A DNA stretch of 64,000 nucleotides from JAWLHU01 sp049325315 (GTDB lineage Bacteria > Bacillota > Sulfobacillia > Symbiobacteriales > Symbiobacteriaceae), in the NCBI GenBank assembly GCA_049325315.1, contig JBMONB010000150.1, positions 62,001 through 126,000 on the forward strand, in the 5' to 3' direction. The notes beneath the pieces were generated by a model. The model was not told where the DNA came from and did no database searches. It saw only the letters and a list, made by a program, of their open reading frames with translations. Positions within the stretch are counted from its first letter, which is position 1. The number at the start of each line of letters is the position of its first letter. The translations under genes and the position numbers were made by a program. This document shows, in pieces, positions 53,152 to 61,831 of this stretch.

Positions 53152-54039
53152 ATGACCGATCGGATCATCTTGACTGGGATGCGGTTCTACGGGTACCACG
53201 GGGTCTTTCCGGAAGAGGCGAAACTGGGACAGGCCTTCTCCGTCGACGTGGAGCTCCTGGCCGACCTGCGCGAGGCGGGGGAGAAAGACGATATTCGCAA
53301 GACGATCGACTACGGCAAGGTCTATCAGACCGTGAAGTCGATCGTGGAGGGCGACCCGTTCAAGCTGATTGAGGCGCTGGCGGAGAACGTGGCCGAAGAG
53401 GTGCTGCGGGAGCATCATAACGCCCGTGAGGTGGTGGTGCGGGTACATAAGCCCAAGGCGCCGATTCCCGGGCCGATCGACGGGATCACCGTGGAAATCC
53501 GGCGCAAGCGGGTGGCCCGGGCCTATCTCTCCCTGGGCTCGAACGTGGGCGACCGGCTGGGGCAGCTGGCCGAGTCGGTGCGGCGGCTGGAGCGGGTGTC
53601 GGGGGTCCGGCTGGTGGCGGTCAGCGGGGTCTATGAGACCGCGCCGCAGGGGAAGACCGACCAGCCCGAGTTCCTGAACGCTGTGGTCGCAATCGACACC
53701 GACCTGGATGCGCTGGCCCTGCTGGAGGCCATCCATAAGGTGGAGCGGCGCATGGGCCGCATTCGGGCGGAGCGCTGGGGTCCCCGGACGATCGATCTGG
53801 ACATTCTCCTGTACGGGGCCCAGGCGGTCAAGCTGCCGGGGCTGACGGTACCGCATCCGCGGATGGGCGAGCGGGCCTTCGTGCTGATCCCGCTGCTGGA
53901 GCTGCTGGAGGGGGCCGGGGTTCGCCCGACGCCCGAGACGGCAGCGCTTCGCCGCATGCTGGAAGGACTGCCGGACCAGGGGGTGCGCCCCCATCTGGAT
54001 GGCGCCTCTTTCCTCCGGCGCATCCAAGGGGTAGAATAA
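53152..54039 (+). CDS. folB-folK: Fused dihydroneopterin aldolase / HPPK
   Basis: A 295-residue bifunctional enzyme. FolB (about 1-120: RIILTGMRFYGYHGVFPEEAKLGQAFSVDVEL, and TIDYGKVYQTVKSIVEG) cleaves dihydroneopterin. FolK (about 121-295: AYLSLGSNVGDRLGQL, FLNAVVAIDTDLDALALLEAIHKVERRMGR, WGPRTIDLDILLYG, PHPRMGERAFVLIPL) then pyrophosphorylates the product. The fusion channels two successive steps just before FolP. ATG 53152 was chosen from spacing to AAGGA; a frame back to 53095 overlaps folP and is a shadow. Confidence 0.94.
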   Translation: MTDRIILTGMRFYGYHGVFPEEAKLGQAFSVDVELLADLREAGEKDDIRKTIDYGKVYQTVKSIVEGDPFKLIEALAENVAEEVLREHHNAREVVVRVHKPKAPIPGPIDGITVEIRRKRVARAYLSLGSNVGDRLGQLAESVRRLERVSGVRLVAVSGVYETAPQGKTDQPEFLNAVVAIDTDLDALALLEAIHKVERRMGRIRAERWGPRTIDLDILLYGAQAVKLPGLTVPHPRMGERAFVLIPLLELLEGAGVRPTPETAALRRMLEGLPDQGVRPHLDGASFLRRIQGVE

Positions 54040-54041
54040 AG

Positions 54042-54053
54042 CAAACTGGTTTG
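54042..54053. promoter_or_regulatory. Possible operator before nadB
   Basis: CAAACTGGTTTG, a perfect 5-bp inverted repeat with 2-bp centre, in the 33-bp folK-nadB gap. It could be a site for a niacin-type repressor, but this is short and unproven. Confidence 0.25.
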
Positions 54054-54072
54054 TTTTCAGGGGGCGGTTCTT

Positions 54073-55647
54073 TTGGGTACCCGCTACCTGGCTAACTTCG
54101 ATCTGGCCAAGCTCCCCCAGGTCTTCTGCGACGTATTGATTGTCGGCACCGGTATTGCCGGCCTGTACACCGCGCTCAAGGCGCGGGAGGCCGGGCGGGT
54201 GATTGTGCTGACCAAGCGGAAGCTGGAGGAGTCGAATACCGAGTACGCCCAGGGCGGCATTGCTGCGGCCATTGGCGACCAGGATTCGCCCCGGCTCCAC
54301 CTGCTTGATACGCTTGAGGCAGGAGCCGGGCTTTGCCGCGAGGATGCCGTTGAGGTGCTGGTGGAGGAAGGGCCCGACTGTGTACGGGAACTGATCGACA
54401 TCGGGACGCAGTTCGACAAAAACCCGGAGGGGCAGTTGTCGCTCACCCGGGAGGGCGCTCATTCGGAGCGGCGGATCCTGCATGCGCGGGGCGACGCCAC
54501 CGGCGACGAGATTCGCCGGGCGCTGCAGCAGCGGGTCTACGAAGAGGGCATCATCGTCTACGAGAATCACTACATTGTCGATGTGCTAACCGCCAACGGC
54601 CGCTGTATGGGCGTGCTGGCGCTCGATGACCACGACCGGCTGACCGCCTACATTGCACGGGCAACGGTGCTGGCCACGGGCGGGGCGGGGCAGCTCTATA
54701 TCAACTCGACCAACCCGGAGGTGGCGACTGGCGACGGTATCGCCATCGCCTGGCGGGCCGGGGCGGAGATTGAAGATGTGGAGTTTGTGCAGTTTCACCC
54801 GACGGCGCTGTACGGCGAGGGGAGCCCCAAGTTTCTCATCTCGGAGGCGGTGAGGGGCGAAGGGGCGCTGCTGCTCAACAAGAACAGCGAGCGGTTCATG
54901 CTGGAGCAGCACCCGCGGGCCGAACTGGCGCCGCGCGATGTTGTGGCCCGGGCCATAGTGGCGCAGATGCGGGAGACGCATCATCCGTGCGTCTATGAAG
55001 ATGCCCGCGCCATTCCGAACGTGAAGGAGCGCTTTCCGACCATCTATGCGGCCTGCCTGAAGCGGTCCATCGATATTACGCAAGATTTGATTCCGGTGGC
55101 GCCGGCGGCGCATTATATCATGGGCGGGGTGAAGACCGACCACGATGGGCGGACCAACGTGGAGGGGCTCTACGCCTGCGGCGAGGTCGCCTGTACCGGC
55201 ATTCACGGGGCGAACCGGCTGGCCTCCAACTCGCTGTTGGAGGGGCTGGTCTTCGGGCGGCGCATTGCCAACGCCATCAAGCGGGAGCTGGCGCCCCTGC
55301 CGGAGGTTCGCAACTTCGGCGTGCGCATGGCGCCGGCGATTCCGGATCGGCCGCTCAACCTGCTCTGGGCCGAGGTCCAGCAGCTCATGTGGGACCAGGT
55401 CGGCATAATCCGGGAAGAGGCGGGGCTCCTCTCCGCCGTGGAGCGGCTGACCGAGATCAACGCCTCGCTCTCCGGGGCGCTTCAGACCCGCGAGGGCTTT
55501 CAGGTAGCCAATCTGGCCACGGTGGCCCAACTGGTGGCGCAGGCGGCGCTGATCCGCCAGGAGAGCCGCGGGGGTCACTATCGCATAGACTATCCCACCC
55601 GTGATGATGAACACTGGAACCGACACGTTACCTTGAGGAGGTCCTAG
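54073..55647 (+). CDS. nadB: L-aspartate oxidase
   Basis: A 524-residue FAD enzyme oxidising L-aspartate to iminoaspartate, the first step of de novo NAD synthesis. The FAD motif is VLIVGTGIAGLYTALKA; YAQGGIAAAIGDQDS, VEFVQFHPTALYGEGSPKFLISEAVRGEGALL, HYIMGGVKTDHDGRTNVEGLYACGEVACTGIHGANRLASNSLLEGLVFG follow in normal order. TTG 54073 lies behind GGGGGCGG. nadC follows after 2 bp. nadA, the quinolinate synthase gene, is not in the window. Confidence 0.95.
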   Translation: MGTRYLANFDLAKLPQVFCDVLIVGTGIAGLYTALKAREAGRVIVLTKRKLEESNTEYAQGGIAAAIGDQDSPRLHLLDTLEAGAGLCREDAVEVLVEEGPDCVRELIDIGTQFDKNPEGQLSLTREGAHSERRILHARGDATGDEIRRALQQRVYEEGIIVYENHYIVDVLTANGRCMGVLALDDHDRLTAYIARATVLATGGAGQLYINSTNPEVATGDGIAIAWRAGAEIEDVEFVQFHPTALYGEGSPKFLISEAVRGEGALLLNKNSERFMLEQHPRAELAPRDVVARAIVAQMRETHHPCVYEDARAIPNVKERFPTIYAACLKRSIDITQDLIPVAPAAHYIMGGVKTDHDGRTNVEGLYACGEVACTGIHGANRLASNSLLEGLVFGRRIANAIKRELAPLPEVRNFGVRMAPAIPDRPLNLLWAEVQQLMWDQVGIIREEAGLLSAVERLTEINASLSGALQTREGFQVANLATVAQLVAQAALIRQESRGGHYRIDYPTRDDEHWNRHVTLRRS

Positions 55648-55649
55648 CG

Positions 55650-56489
55650 ATGACGCTGAACCCGATCGCCGTCGATGAACTGGTGCGCCGAGCGCTCCTG
55701 GAGGACATCGGACCGGGCGACATTACCACCGAAGCCACCGTTCCGGCGGACAAGACCTGCACGGCGGTCATCATCGCCAAGGAGACGGGGGTGCTCTGCG
55801 GTCAGCAGGTTGCGGAGGCGACCTTCCGGGCGGTCGACCCCCGGCTCACCTATGAGGTGCTCGTGCCCGAGGGGAGTGAGATCACCACGGGGCAGGGGGT
55901 GGCCCGCATCTCGGGCAGCGCCCGCTCTGTGCTGATGGCCGAGCGGGTCGCCCTGAACTTCCTCCAGCGCATGAGCGGCATCGCTACCACGACCCGGAGA
56001 CTGTCCGACTCGATCAAGTATTACCACGCCCGCTTGGTGGAGACACGTAAGACGACCCCCGGGCTGCGCATGGTCGAGAAGTATGCGGTCCGCGTCGGTG
56101 GCGGGCTGAACCACCGGTATGGGCTGCATGATGCCATTCTGATCAAGGACAACCACATCGCCGTGGCCGGGGGAGTCCGGGAGGCGGTGGTGGCTGCCCG
56201 CAAGGTGGCCTCCCACACCAGCCGTGTCGAGGTGGAGGTGGAGAGCCTCGAGCAGGTGCAGGATGCGCTGGACGCCGGTGCGGATATCATTCTCCTGGAC
56301 AACATGGATCCGGAGATGATGAAGAAGGCGGTAGAACTGGTCGGCGGCAAGGCGATTCTGGAGGCGTCGGGCGGTATCACCGCCACCACCTTGGTGGATG
56401 TGGCCAAGAGCGGCGTCGATATCATCTCCATGGGGGCGCTCACCCACTCGGTCAAGGCGCTGGACCTGAGCCTTGAGATTCAGCTATAG
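55650..56489 (+). CDS. nadC: Nicotinate-nucleotide pyrophosphorylase (quinolinate phosphoribosyltransferase)
   Basis: A 279-residue enzyme turning quinolinate and PRPP into nicotinate mononucleotide. Signatures are ALLEDIGPGDITTEATVP, LNFLQRMSGIATTTRRL, ARLVETRKTTPGLRMVEKYAVRVGGGLNHRYGLHDAILIKDNHI and LEASGGITATTLVDVAKSGVDIISMGALTHS. AGGAGGTCC lies just before ATG 55650, 2 bp after nadB. The pair forms the NAD operon, linked to folate genes upstream. Confidence 0.96.
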   Translation: MTLNPIAVDELVRRALLEDIGPGDITTEATVPADKTCTAVIIAKETGVLCGQQVAEATFRAVDPRLTYEVLVPEGSEITTGQGVARISGSARSVLMAERVALNFLQRMSGIATTTRRLSDSIKYYHARLVETRKTTPGLRMVEKYAVRVGGGLNHRYGLHDAILIKDNHIAVAGGVREAVVAARKVASHTSRVEVEVESLEQVQDALDAGADIILLDNMDPEMMKKAVELVGGKAILEASGGITATTLVDVAKSGVDIISMGALTHSVKALDLSLEIQL

Positions 56490-56506
56490 CGCCGCTTGGA
56501 AGCAAG

Positions 56507-56538
56507 ACCCCCCGGGCTCATCCGGGGGGTAGACTTTT
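56507..56538 (+). terminator. Rho-independent terminator after nadC
   Basis: ACCCCCCGG pairs with CCGGGGGGT over 6 nt, followed by AGACTTTT. Confidence 0.75.
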
Positions 56539-56596
56539 ACGCCGGCTAAAGGATCAAGAAATACACCGCGGACCCTATTCTACCTGTCTGACGATT

Positions 56597-56605
56597 TGGT
56601 ATAAT
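56597..56605 (+). promoter_or_regulatory. Extended -10 promoter of the small RNA
   Basis: TGGTATAAT: TG at 56597, perfect TATAAT at 56600-56605. Transcription should begin near 56611. Confidence 0.65.
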
Positions 56606-56610
56606 AAAGC

Positions 56611-56796
56611 TGCAGGCAGGAACCGATACCCCAGGCAAGCAGGTGGCGGGCCTTACCCGCGGAACGAGTAGTTGCGACTGCCAGGGGCAGAGGAACTGAC
56701 CGAGCCTTCTCGAGTGGAGGTGCTGGGGTTATCGACTCCGAACTGCATAGTGCTCCGTTGCGGCCCGGATCGATGATCCGGGCCGCGTCCCTTTTC
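56611..56796 (+). ncRNA. Structured small RNA, probably 6S RNA-like
   Basis: About 185 nt bounded by a strong promoter and a terminator. The two ends pair in two long-range helices: TGCAG (56611-56615) with CTGCA (56743-56747), and GATACCCCAG (56625-56634) with CTGGGG-T-TATC (56723-56733), 10 bp with one bulge. Inside are short hairpins: GCGGG-CCTTA-CCCGC, CTGCC-AGG-GGCAG, and CGAG-CCTT-CTCG on the 3' side. Closing helix, open centre and a small 3'-side hairpin match the 6S RNA plan that mimics an open promoter. No protein frame is credible. The 6S name is a proposal from shape and size only. Confidence 0.5.
56760..56796 (+). terminator. Rho-independent terminator of the small RNA
   Basis: GCGGCCCGGAT pairs perfectly with ATCCGGGCCGC over CGATG, followed by GTCCCTTTT. 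Confidence 0.8.
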
Positions 56797-56826
56797 GGGC
56801 GCACCGCTCCCTTGCTGCTTGCGTTA

Positions 56827-56835
56827 TGCTATAAT
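56827..56835 (+). promoter_or_regulatory. Extended -10 promoter of the coaX pair
   Basis: TGCTATAAT with perfect TATAAT at 56830-56835, 58 bp before the first coaX start. No good -35 is seen. Confidence 0.55.
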
Positions 56836-56893
56836 CATCCTGTTTAAAGGGGTTGGACCCACGGAGAGGCCGGCCACCTGGGAGGTCTTACGC

Positions 56894-57682
56894 TTGCTAC
56901 TGGCGGTTGACGTAGGCAATACGGTTATGGTCCTGGGCATCTATGACGGGACCGACCTGCGGGCGGAATGGGTGATCAATACCGACCGCGGGAAGACGAT
57001 GGATGAGTACGGGCTCCTCTTTATGAACCTGATCGAGAACCTGGGCTTTACCTCCTCAGATATCACCGCTGTGGCCATATCCTCCTCGGTGCCGCCGGTG
57101 GTTCCCACCCTGGAGTGGATGTGCCAGAAGTACTTTAACCTGAAGCCGCTGGTAATCGGGCCCGGTGTAAAGACGGGCATGGTGATCCGGTACGACAACC
57201 CCCGGGAGGTGGGTGCGGACCGGATTGTCGGCGCGGTCGCCGCCTACGAGAAATATGGCGGGCCGCTGATCATTGTCGACTTTGGCACGGCCATGATCTT
57301 CGACGTGGTCTCCAAGGACGGGGAGTACCTGGGTGGCGCCATCGCCCCGGGCATTTCGCTCTCGGTGGAGGCGCTCTTCCAGTATGCGGCGAAGCTCCCG
57401 CGCATTGAGTTGGTGCGCCCGAAGTCGGTGCTGGCCCGCAATACGATTCACTCGATGCAGGCGGGCGTGATCTTCGGCTTCGCCGGCCTGGTGGATAACC
57501 TGGTGGAGCGAATGATCGCCGAACTGGGGCCGGGCGGGGCGGGCTGCAAGGTGGTCGCCACCGGCGATCAGGCGGAGTTGCTGGGCAACGAGTGCCAGAA
57601 CATCCACTACGTTGAGCCTTACCTGTCCCTGGAGGGGCTCCGCATCATCTACGAGCGCAATCTCGCCAGGGGGGAGCGGTAG
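56894..57682 (+). CDS. coaX: Type III pantothenate kinase, copy 1
   Basis: A 262-residue kinase phosphorylating pantothenate, the first step to coenzyme A. The phosphate loop is LAVDVGNTVMVLGIYDG; GADRIVGAVAAYEKYG and VDFGTAMIFDVVSKDGEYLGGAIAPGISLS are the other family motifs. Family members normally read GTATT in the last motif; here it is GTAMI, so one Thr is replaced. The start is TTG 56894 behind GGGAGGTC (56879-56886). A second coaX follows after 2 bp. Confidence 0.9.
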   Translation: MLLAVDVGNTVMVLGIYDGTDLRAEWVINTDRGKTMDEYGLLFMNLIENLGFTSSDITAVAISSSVPPVVPTLEWMCQKYFNLKPLVIGPGVKTGMVIRYDNPREVGADRIVGAVAAYEKYGGPLIIVDFGTAMIFDVVSKDGEYLGGAIAPGISLSVEALFQYAAKLPRIELVRPKSVLARNTIHSMQAGVIFGFAGLVDNLVERMIAELGPGGAGCKVVATGDQAELLGNECQNIHYVEPYLSLEGLRIIYERNLARGER

Positions 57683-57684
57683 CC

Positions 57685-58485
57685 ATGCTGTTGGTACTCG
57701 ACGTGGGCAACACGAACATCACCATGGGGCTCTTTCTGGACAGCGAGTTGATCACCACCTGGCGCATGGCCTGCAACCGTTCCCGCACCTGGGATGAGTA
57801 CGGCCTTGAGTTCACCAACCTGCTGAAGCGCGACGGGCACAGCCCGCGGGATATCACCCACGCAGCGATGGCCTCGGTGGTGCCGCCGATCAACGCTGTG
57901 CTGGCGAGGGCGGCGGAGCGGTACCTGAGCGTGAAGTTGGTGGAGCTGACCAGCGACCTGAAGACGCTGCCCTCGATCTTCTACGACAACCCATCGGCCC
58001 TGGGCGCCGACCGCCTGGTCAATGCCGTGGCGGCCTGGGAGATCTACGGGGCGCCACGGCAGCAGCCGGTGATCGTGGTGGACTTTGGTACCGCCACCAA
58101 GCTGGAGTGCGTCAGCGTGGCGGGGGAGTACCTGGGCGGATGCATCGCGCCGGGCATTGGCATCTCCACGGAGGCGCTCACCCGGCGGGCGGCCCGCCTC
58201 CAGCGGGTGGAGCTGCAGCGGCCCCGCACCGTGATCGGCAGGAACATCGTCTCCAGCCTGCAGTCGGGGATCATCTTCGGCTTTGCCGGCCAGGCAGACG
58301 GGCTGGTGCGGCGGCTGGCGGCGGAGATTGCCCCGGAGGGGCCTGAGCCGGTGGTGGTGGCCACGGGCGGCCTGGCCCACCTGGTGGCGGCGGAGAGCCG
58401 GACGATCCACCTGGTGGATCCGCACCTGACGCTGGAGGGCATTCGGCGTGTGTATGAGAAGAACTACCCTATTAGCCGGGTATAA
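57685..58485 (+). CDS. coaX: Type III pantothenate kinase, copy 2
   Basis: A 266-residue paralogue of the preceding kinase. It keeps LVLDVGNTNITMGLFLD, GADRLVNAVAAWEIYG and VDFGTATKLECVSVAGEYLGGCIAPGIGIS. Here the first Thr pair position is kept (GTAT), but the usual TFD is KLE. GAGCGG precedes ATG 57685. Type III kinases act as dimers, so the two copies may form a mixed dimer; this is inference. I recall two coaX genes in Symbiobacterium. Confidence 0.92.
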   Translation: MLLVLDVGNTNITMGLFLDSELITTWRMACNRSRTWDEYGLEFTNLLKRDGHSPRDITHAAMASVVPPINAVLARAAERYLSVKLVELTSDLKTLPSIFYDNPSALGADRLVNAVAAWEIYGAPRQQPVIVVDFGTATKLECVSVAGEYLGGCIAPGIGISTEALTRRAARLQRVELQRPRTVIGRNIVSSLQSGIIFGFAGQADGLVRRLAAEIAPEGPEPVVVATGGLAHLVAAESRTIHLVDPHLTLEGIRRVYEKNYPISRV

Positions 58486-58490
58486 GCAGC

Positions 58491-58524
58491 AGGGCGCCAC
58501 CCTTCGACCGGGCGGCGCCCTTTT
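58491..58524. terminator. Terminator between convergent coaX and hypothetical gene
   Basis: AGGGCGCC-A-CCC pairs with GGG-C-GGCGCCCT (11 bp with one mismatch) and runs into TTTT on the plus strand. Confidence 0.8.
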
Positions 58525-59057
58525 CAGCGGTAGGTGATCGGGAAGCGGAGCCGCTCCCCCTGAAGGTGGATCTCCAGGGCCTGTGGGGTGGTCCAGTCGG
58601 AGATCTGGAAGAGGAATTGGAAGGTGGAGATCTGCGGCTGTGCGGGGTCGTAGTGCCAGGCGAGATTGTGGCTGCCGATGGCGTAGGTGCCGAAGTCCAG
58701 GAAGCGCTGCACCTCGTTCACCGCTTTGTCTCTCGCTGTCCAGTCGCCCTTCAGGGTGGCCTTCACCAGGACGACGGCGACGCCGGGGGTGGGGCGCTTG
58801 TAGCCGGGGTAGCGGGGCCAGAGGCGGGCCGCCGCGGGGAGGTACCGAATGAGCCACTGCGGCGGGGGGCCTGTGAACTGATAGGTATCGTGGGTGGCGA
58901 TCTCAATGTGCTCGATACGGCCCGCCACCTCGCCGCTGACCACCCATTCGTGGGCAATGGTGGGGGTGAGGGCGGGTTTGCGGGGGAGGAAGAGCAGGGC
59001 GAGCACCGCCAGGAGAGCGACAGCGGTGCCTATGACCAGCCAGCGGGTGCGGGTCAT
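58524..59057 (-). CDS. N-anchored hypothetical protein, 177 aa
   Basis: One N-terminal helix (LVIGTAVALLAVLALLFL, residues 7-24) anchors an outer beta-rich domain. The ending GERLRFPITYR is nearly the same as that of its neighbour at 59085 (GERIRLPITYR), so the two are paralogues. I recognise no known family or function. ATG 59057 follows GGAGGCGATCCCC. It is co-directional with the neighbour, which ends 27 bp upstream, so they form one transcript. Confidence 0.75.
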   Translation of the reverse strand: MTRTRWLVIGTAVALLAVLALLFLPRKPALTPTIAHEWVVSGEVAGRIEHIEIATHDTYQFTGPPPQWLIRYLPAAARLWPRYPGYKRPTPGVAVVLVKATLKGDWTARDKAVNEVQRFLDFGTYAIGSHNLAWHYDPAQPQISTFQFLFQISDWTTPQALEIHLQGERLRFPITYR

Positions 59058-59084
59058 GGGGATCGCCTCCTTTGCCGGGGCCGT

Positions 59085-59594
59085 TCAGCGATAGGTGATA
59101 GGCAGGCGGATCCGCTCGCCCGGGAGGTTGACGACCAGCGCCTGCGGTTCGGCTCCTTCGGGTATGTCAAAGACGAGCTGCAGTTCCAGGGGTTGGCCTG
59201 GCATCTGGGTCCACCCACCCCCGTAGACCTCCAGGATTCCATCTTCCAACTCCAGCCAGTGTCGGTCCGCCCCGGGCCGCACGGGGCCGGTAACGTGCAT
59301 TAACGCCACACTTCCGGGCAACGGCTGGTTGATTTGGCTGATCCGCGGGCCCAGATGGGCCAGAGCGGGGACGTTGCGGGCCACCCAGATGCGCAGCGGG
59401 GTGGGCATCGGTTCGGAGTGCCAGGTCTCGGGGGTGAACAGGGAGGCACGGTGGACCCGGACACCGAACGGCCCGCTCTGAATCCAGCCCTTGGGCATGA
59501 CGGGCTGGGGGGGCTTGTCGGGCGCCAGGACCAGCAGGCCCAGGGCGGTGAGGGTCAGCAGAGCGACTCCGATCAGCCAGCGGCGGTGGTGCAT
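59085..59594 (-). CDS. N-anchored hypothetical protein, 169 aa (paralogue)
   Basis: N-terminal helix LIGVALLTLTALGLLVLA (7-24), then an outer domain with SGPFGVRVHRASLFTPETWH, a region LPGSVALMHVTGPVRPGADRHWLELEDGILEV, and the shared ending PEGAEPQALVVNLPGERIRLPITYR. It is the first gene of the pair with 58524. I know no function. It is divergent from the large lipoprotein gene, and the 113-bp gap between them must contain both promoters. Confidence 0.75.
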   Translation of the reverse strand: MHHRRWLIGVALLTLTALGLLVLAPDKPPQPVMPKGWIQSGPFGVRVHRASLFTPETWHSEPMPTPLRIWVARNVPALAHLGPRISQINQPLPGSVALMHVTGPVRPGADRHWLELEDGILEVYGGGWTQMPGQPLELQLVFDIPEGAEPQALVVNLPGERIRLPITYR

Positions 59595-59707
59595 TGAACA
59601 TCCACCCGCTTTCCGAAAAGTTCCATGCGTATTGGCGAAGAGGGAGAGGCCTATCGGGAGTCTAACTATACAGGAGAAATCTACTTGGACGGACTGGAGG
59701 TCCCTTC

Positions 59708-61819
59708 ATGCGCAAGTTACGCCTTTCACTGGCGCTTTTCCTTGTCGCTCTGCTTCTGACGTTGTCCGCCTGCGCCAAGAAGTCAGAACAGCCGGTGGTC
59801 ACGACCGTGACGCTGGAACAGGTTCGCAAGGAGGCAGCCACAGCGTTTGACGGCACCATCTCCAGCGCCCAGCGCCGCTCCGCGGCCGATGAGGCGATGC
59901 GCCTCTTGCTGGCCTTGTTGAGCCAGCCGGACTCGACCGCCATCGCCGACGCCGACTGGGCCAAGCCGCCCCGCCCCGGCGTTGAGGTGATGGTGCGGCA
60001 CTTCGCCCTCGACGGCGGCGTCCACCTCTACGCCCTTTCCCTGCCGGGCAACACCCTGGTGGAGACCCGGGAGCGGCTGGCCGTGCAGGTGCGCCGGACC
60101 GGGTCCGACCCGGAGGCGTTTGAGCTGGCCGTTCTGCCCGACAGCAAGGTGCAGGCGGTCCGGGCGCTGCGGGAAGGGTCCAAGCAGATGCTGACCCTGG
60201 CGCTCAGCCTGAACAGCGGTGGCGGCTATGTGGCGCATTTTGAGTCCGGGAGCGGCGGCCAGTTTGTGCCGGCGGCCAGCGCCTTCTCCGGGCTTGGTGG
60301 CACCTACGGGGGGGCTACCCTGGCCCCGAAAGACGGGTTTCTTATGGTCAGTCTGACGCCGGTGACGGAGTGGAAGCCCTCTTTCGATGAGAGGCAACCG
60401 CTGCGGCTGATGCTGGCCCCTGACCTGACCCTTGACTGGAAGCAGCGCTTCGTGGTGGTGGACGACTCGAAGTTCGACGCCTTCGCCCTGTTCAAGATCG
60501 CCCTGAACCCTTACGGGTGCAAGGGGAAAGAGGACTGCCCTGAGGCTCTCCTGGAGAAGTCGAAGCAGTCGCCCAAGGAGGCGGCGAAGTCCGCCTGGGA
60601 GCAGGCGACGGCGCGGATGACGACGCTGCTTCAGAACGAGAAGACCTGGTCCGATGACTTCGCCGGCAAGCTGCCCGAGGGCGCCCGCTCCCTGCGGGAG
60701 CAGGGGCGTGAGCTCTCTGTCCGGCTGCTCACGGTTCCGGCGCCTGAGGGGATCACCCCGAGGGCCTATACGGCGGTGCAGTTCCGGGCGGGCGGGGGAA
60801 TTCCCATGGCCCGCACGGTCAACCTGCCAGGCCTGGTGGAAAGCTACCGGGTGATCAGCCACGAGGGGCTGCCGGCGCTCTTCCTGGTTGTGGACCAGAC
60901 GAAGGACCCGAAGAGCAGCATTCGCACCAAGGGGCTGCACCTGCTCCGGCTGAACGCCGGCAACGACTGGGTGCCGGCCACCGGGTGGATCGGCTCCATT
61001 CCCAATGCCCCGCACTGGAACCTGACCAACTCCACACCCGATGGGGTTCAGGTGGAATGGGAAAGCTCGAAGCTCTCGCAGATGTCGGTCTCACTGGAGA
61101 GCGGGGCTGAGCCGGCGGTTGCGATCTGCAAGTTCCCGAGCAACTGTCATAAGCTGACCTGGGTGGGCGGGAAGCTCCACTCTCTGGCGATCCTCTTTGC
61201 CCAGTTGACCGAGGCGACCCAGGCGCTGCCGGAGGACCAGCTCCTCTGGCGGGCGAGCCAACTGGCGCAGTTCCTGGTGTCGATCGACCCGGCGGAGGTC
61301 TCGGCCAACCAGCTTACCAGCCTCCTGGATCCGAACCGGGTCCTGAAGATCAAGATCCTTGATGCGGGAGGCGGGACCCGGATTGTCACCATGCCGGCCA
61401 ACCCGTCTGGCATGCGGACCGCTGTCGTGCATACCAAGGGCCAGGCGCTGGTCGCCAGGGCTCACGACGGCGTTGTAGCCGAGTGGGAGAGCGCCCGGGT
61501 GGTTCAGGGCGGGAAGGAGCAGCGGCTGCTGATTCTCGGGCGTTCCGACAAGGGCTTCGCCCTGCTGGTCTACCAGTGGGATGGCGACAAGTGGGTCGCG
61601 GTTGATCCGCTGTCTGAGAAGGTTGACAGGATCCTTCAGATCTCGTCGCGGGCGTTTTATACGCCCGGACAGACCCGACCGGTGCGCGGCCTTGTGGTCT
61701 TCGGCGGGGCCTCGCAACTGACGGCCAAGCTGACCACCAACGGGGCGGAGTTCTGCGAGAATCGGGTGGCCTGTCTCACCTATGGGTACAACAATGGGTG
61801 GAAGTTGGAGACTAGGTAA
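59708..61819 (+). CDS. Large lipoprotein, unknown function
   Basis: A 703-residue lipoprotein. The signal LRLSLALFLVALLLTLSAC ends in the lipobox LSAC (Cys about 22), followed by AKKSEQPVVTT. I recognise no domain. An N-terminal helical region (35-75) is followed by mostly beta segments; the second half (LLRLNAGNDWVPATGWIGSIPNAPHWNLTNS, and TKGQALVARAHDGVVAEWESARVV) could be propeller-like. GGAGGT lies 7 bp before ATG 59708. An asparaginase gene follows after 12 bp and may share the transcript. Confidence 0.75.
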   Translation: MRKLRLSLALFLVALLLTLSACAKKSEQPVVTTVTLEQVRKEAATAFDGTISSAQRRSAADEAMRLLLALLSQPDSTAIADADWAKPPRPGVEVMVRHFALDGGVHLYALSLPGNTLVETRERLAVQVRRTGSDPEAFELAVLPDSKVQAVRALREGSKQMLTLALSLNSGGGYVAHFESGSGGQFVPAASAFSGLGGTYGGATLAPKDGFLMVSLTPVTEWKPSFDERQPLRLMLAPDLTLDWKQRFVVVDDSKFDAFALFKIALNPYGCKGKEDCPEALLEKSKQSPKEAAKSAWEQATARMTTLLQNEKTWSDDFAGKLPEGARSLREQGRELSVRLLTVPAPEGITPRAYTAVQFRAGGGIPMARTVNLPGLVESYRVISHEGLPALFLVVDQTKDPKSSIRTKGLHLLRLNAGNDWVPATGWIGSIPNAPHWNLTNSTPDGVQVEWESSKLSQMSVSLESGAEPAVAICKFPSNCHKLTWVGGKLHSLAILFAQLTEATQALPEDQLLWRASQLAQFLVSIDPAEVSANQLTSLLDPNRVLKIKILDAGGGTRIVTMPANPSGMRTAVVHTKGQALVARAHDGVVAEWESARVVQGGKEQRLLILGRSDKGFALLVYQWDGDKWVAVDPLSEKVDRILQISSRAFYTPGQTRPVRGLVVFGGASQLTAKLTTNGAEFCENRVACLTYGYNNGWKLETR

Positions 61820-61831
61820 AGGGTGAGGGGC

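Noticed and set aside
56611..56796. SRP RNA, tmRNA or RNase P RNA
   Set aside because: There is no GGAAGG tetraloop region of SRP RNA, no tRNA-like ends, and it is too short for RNase P RNA or tmRNA.
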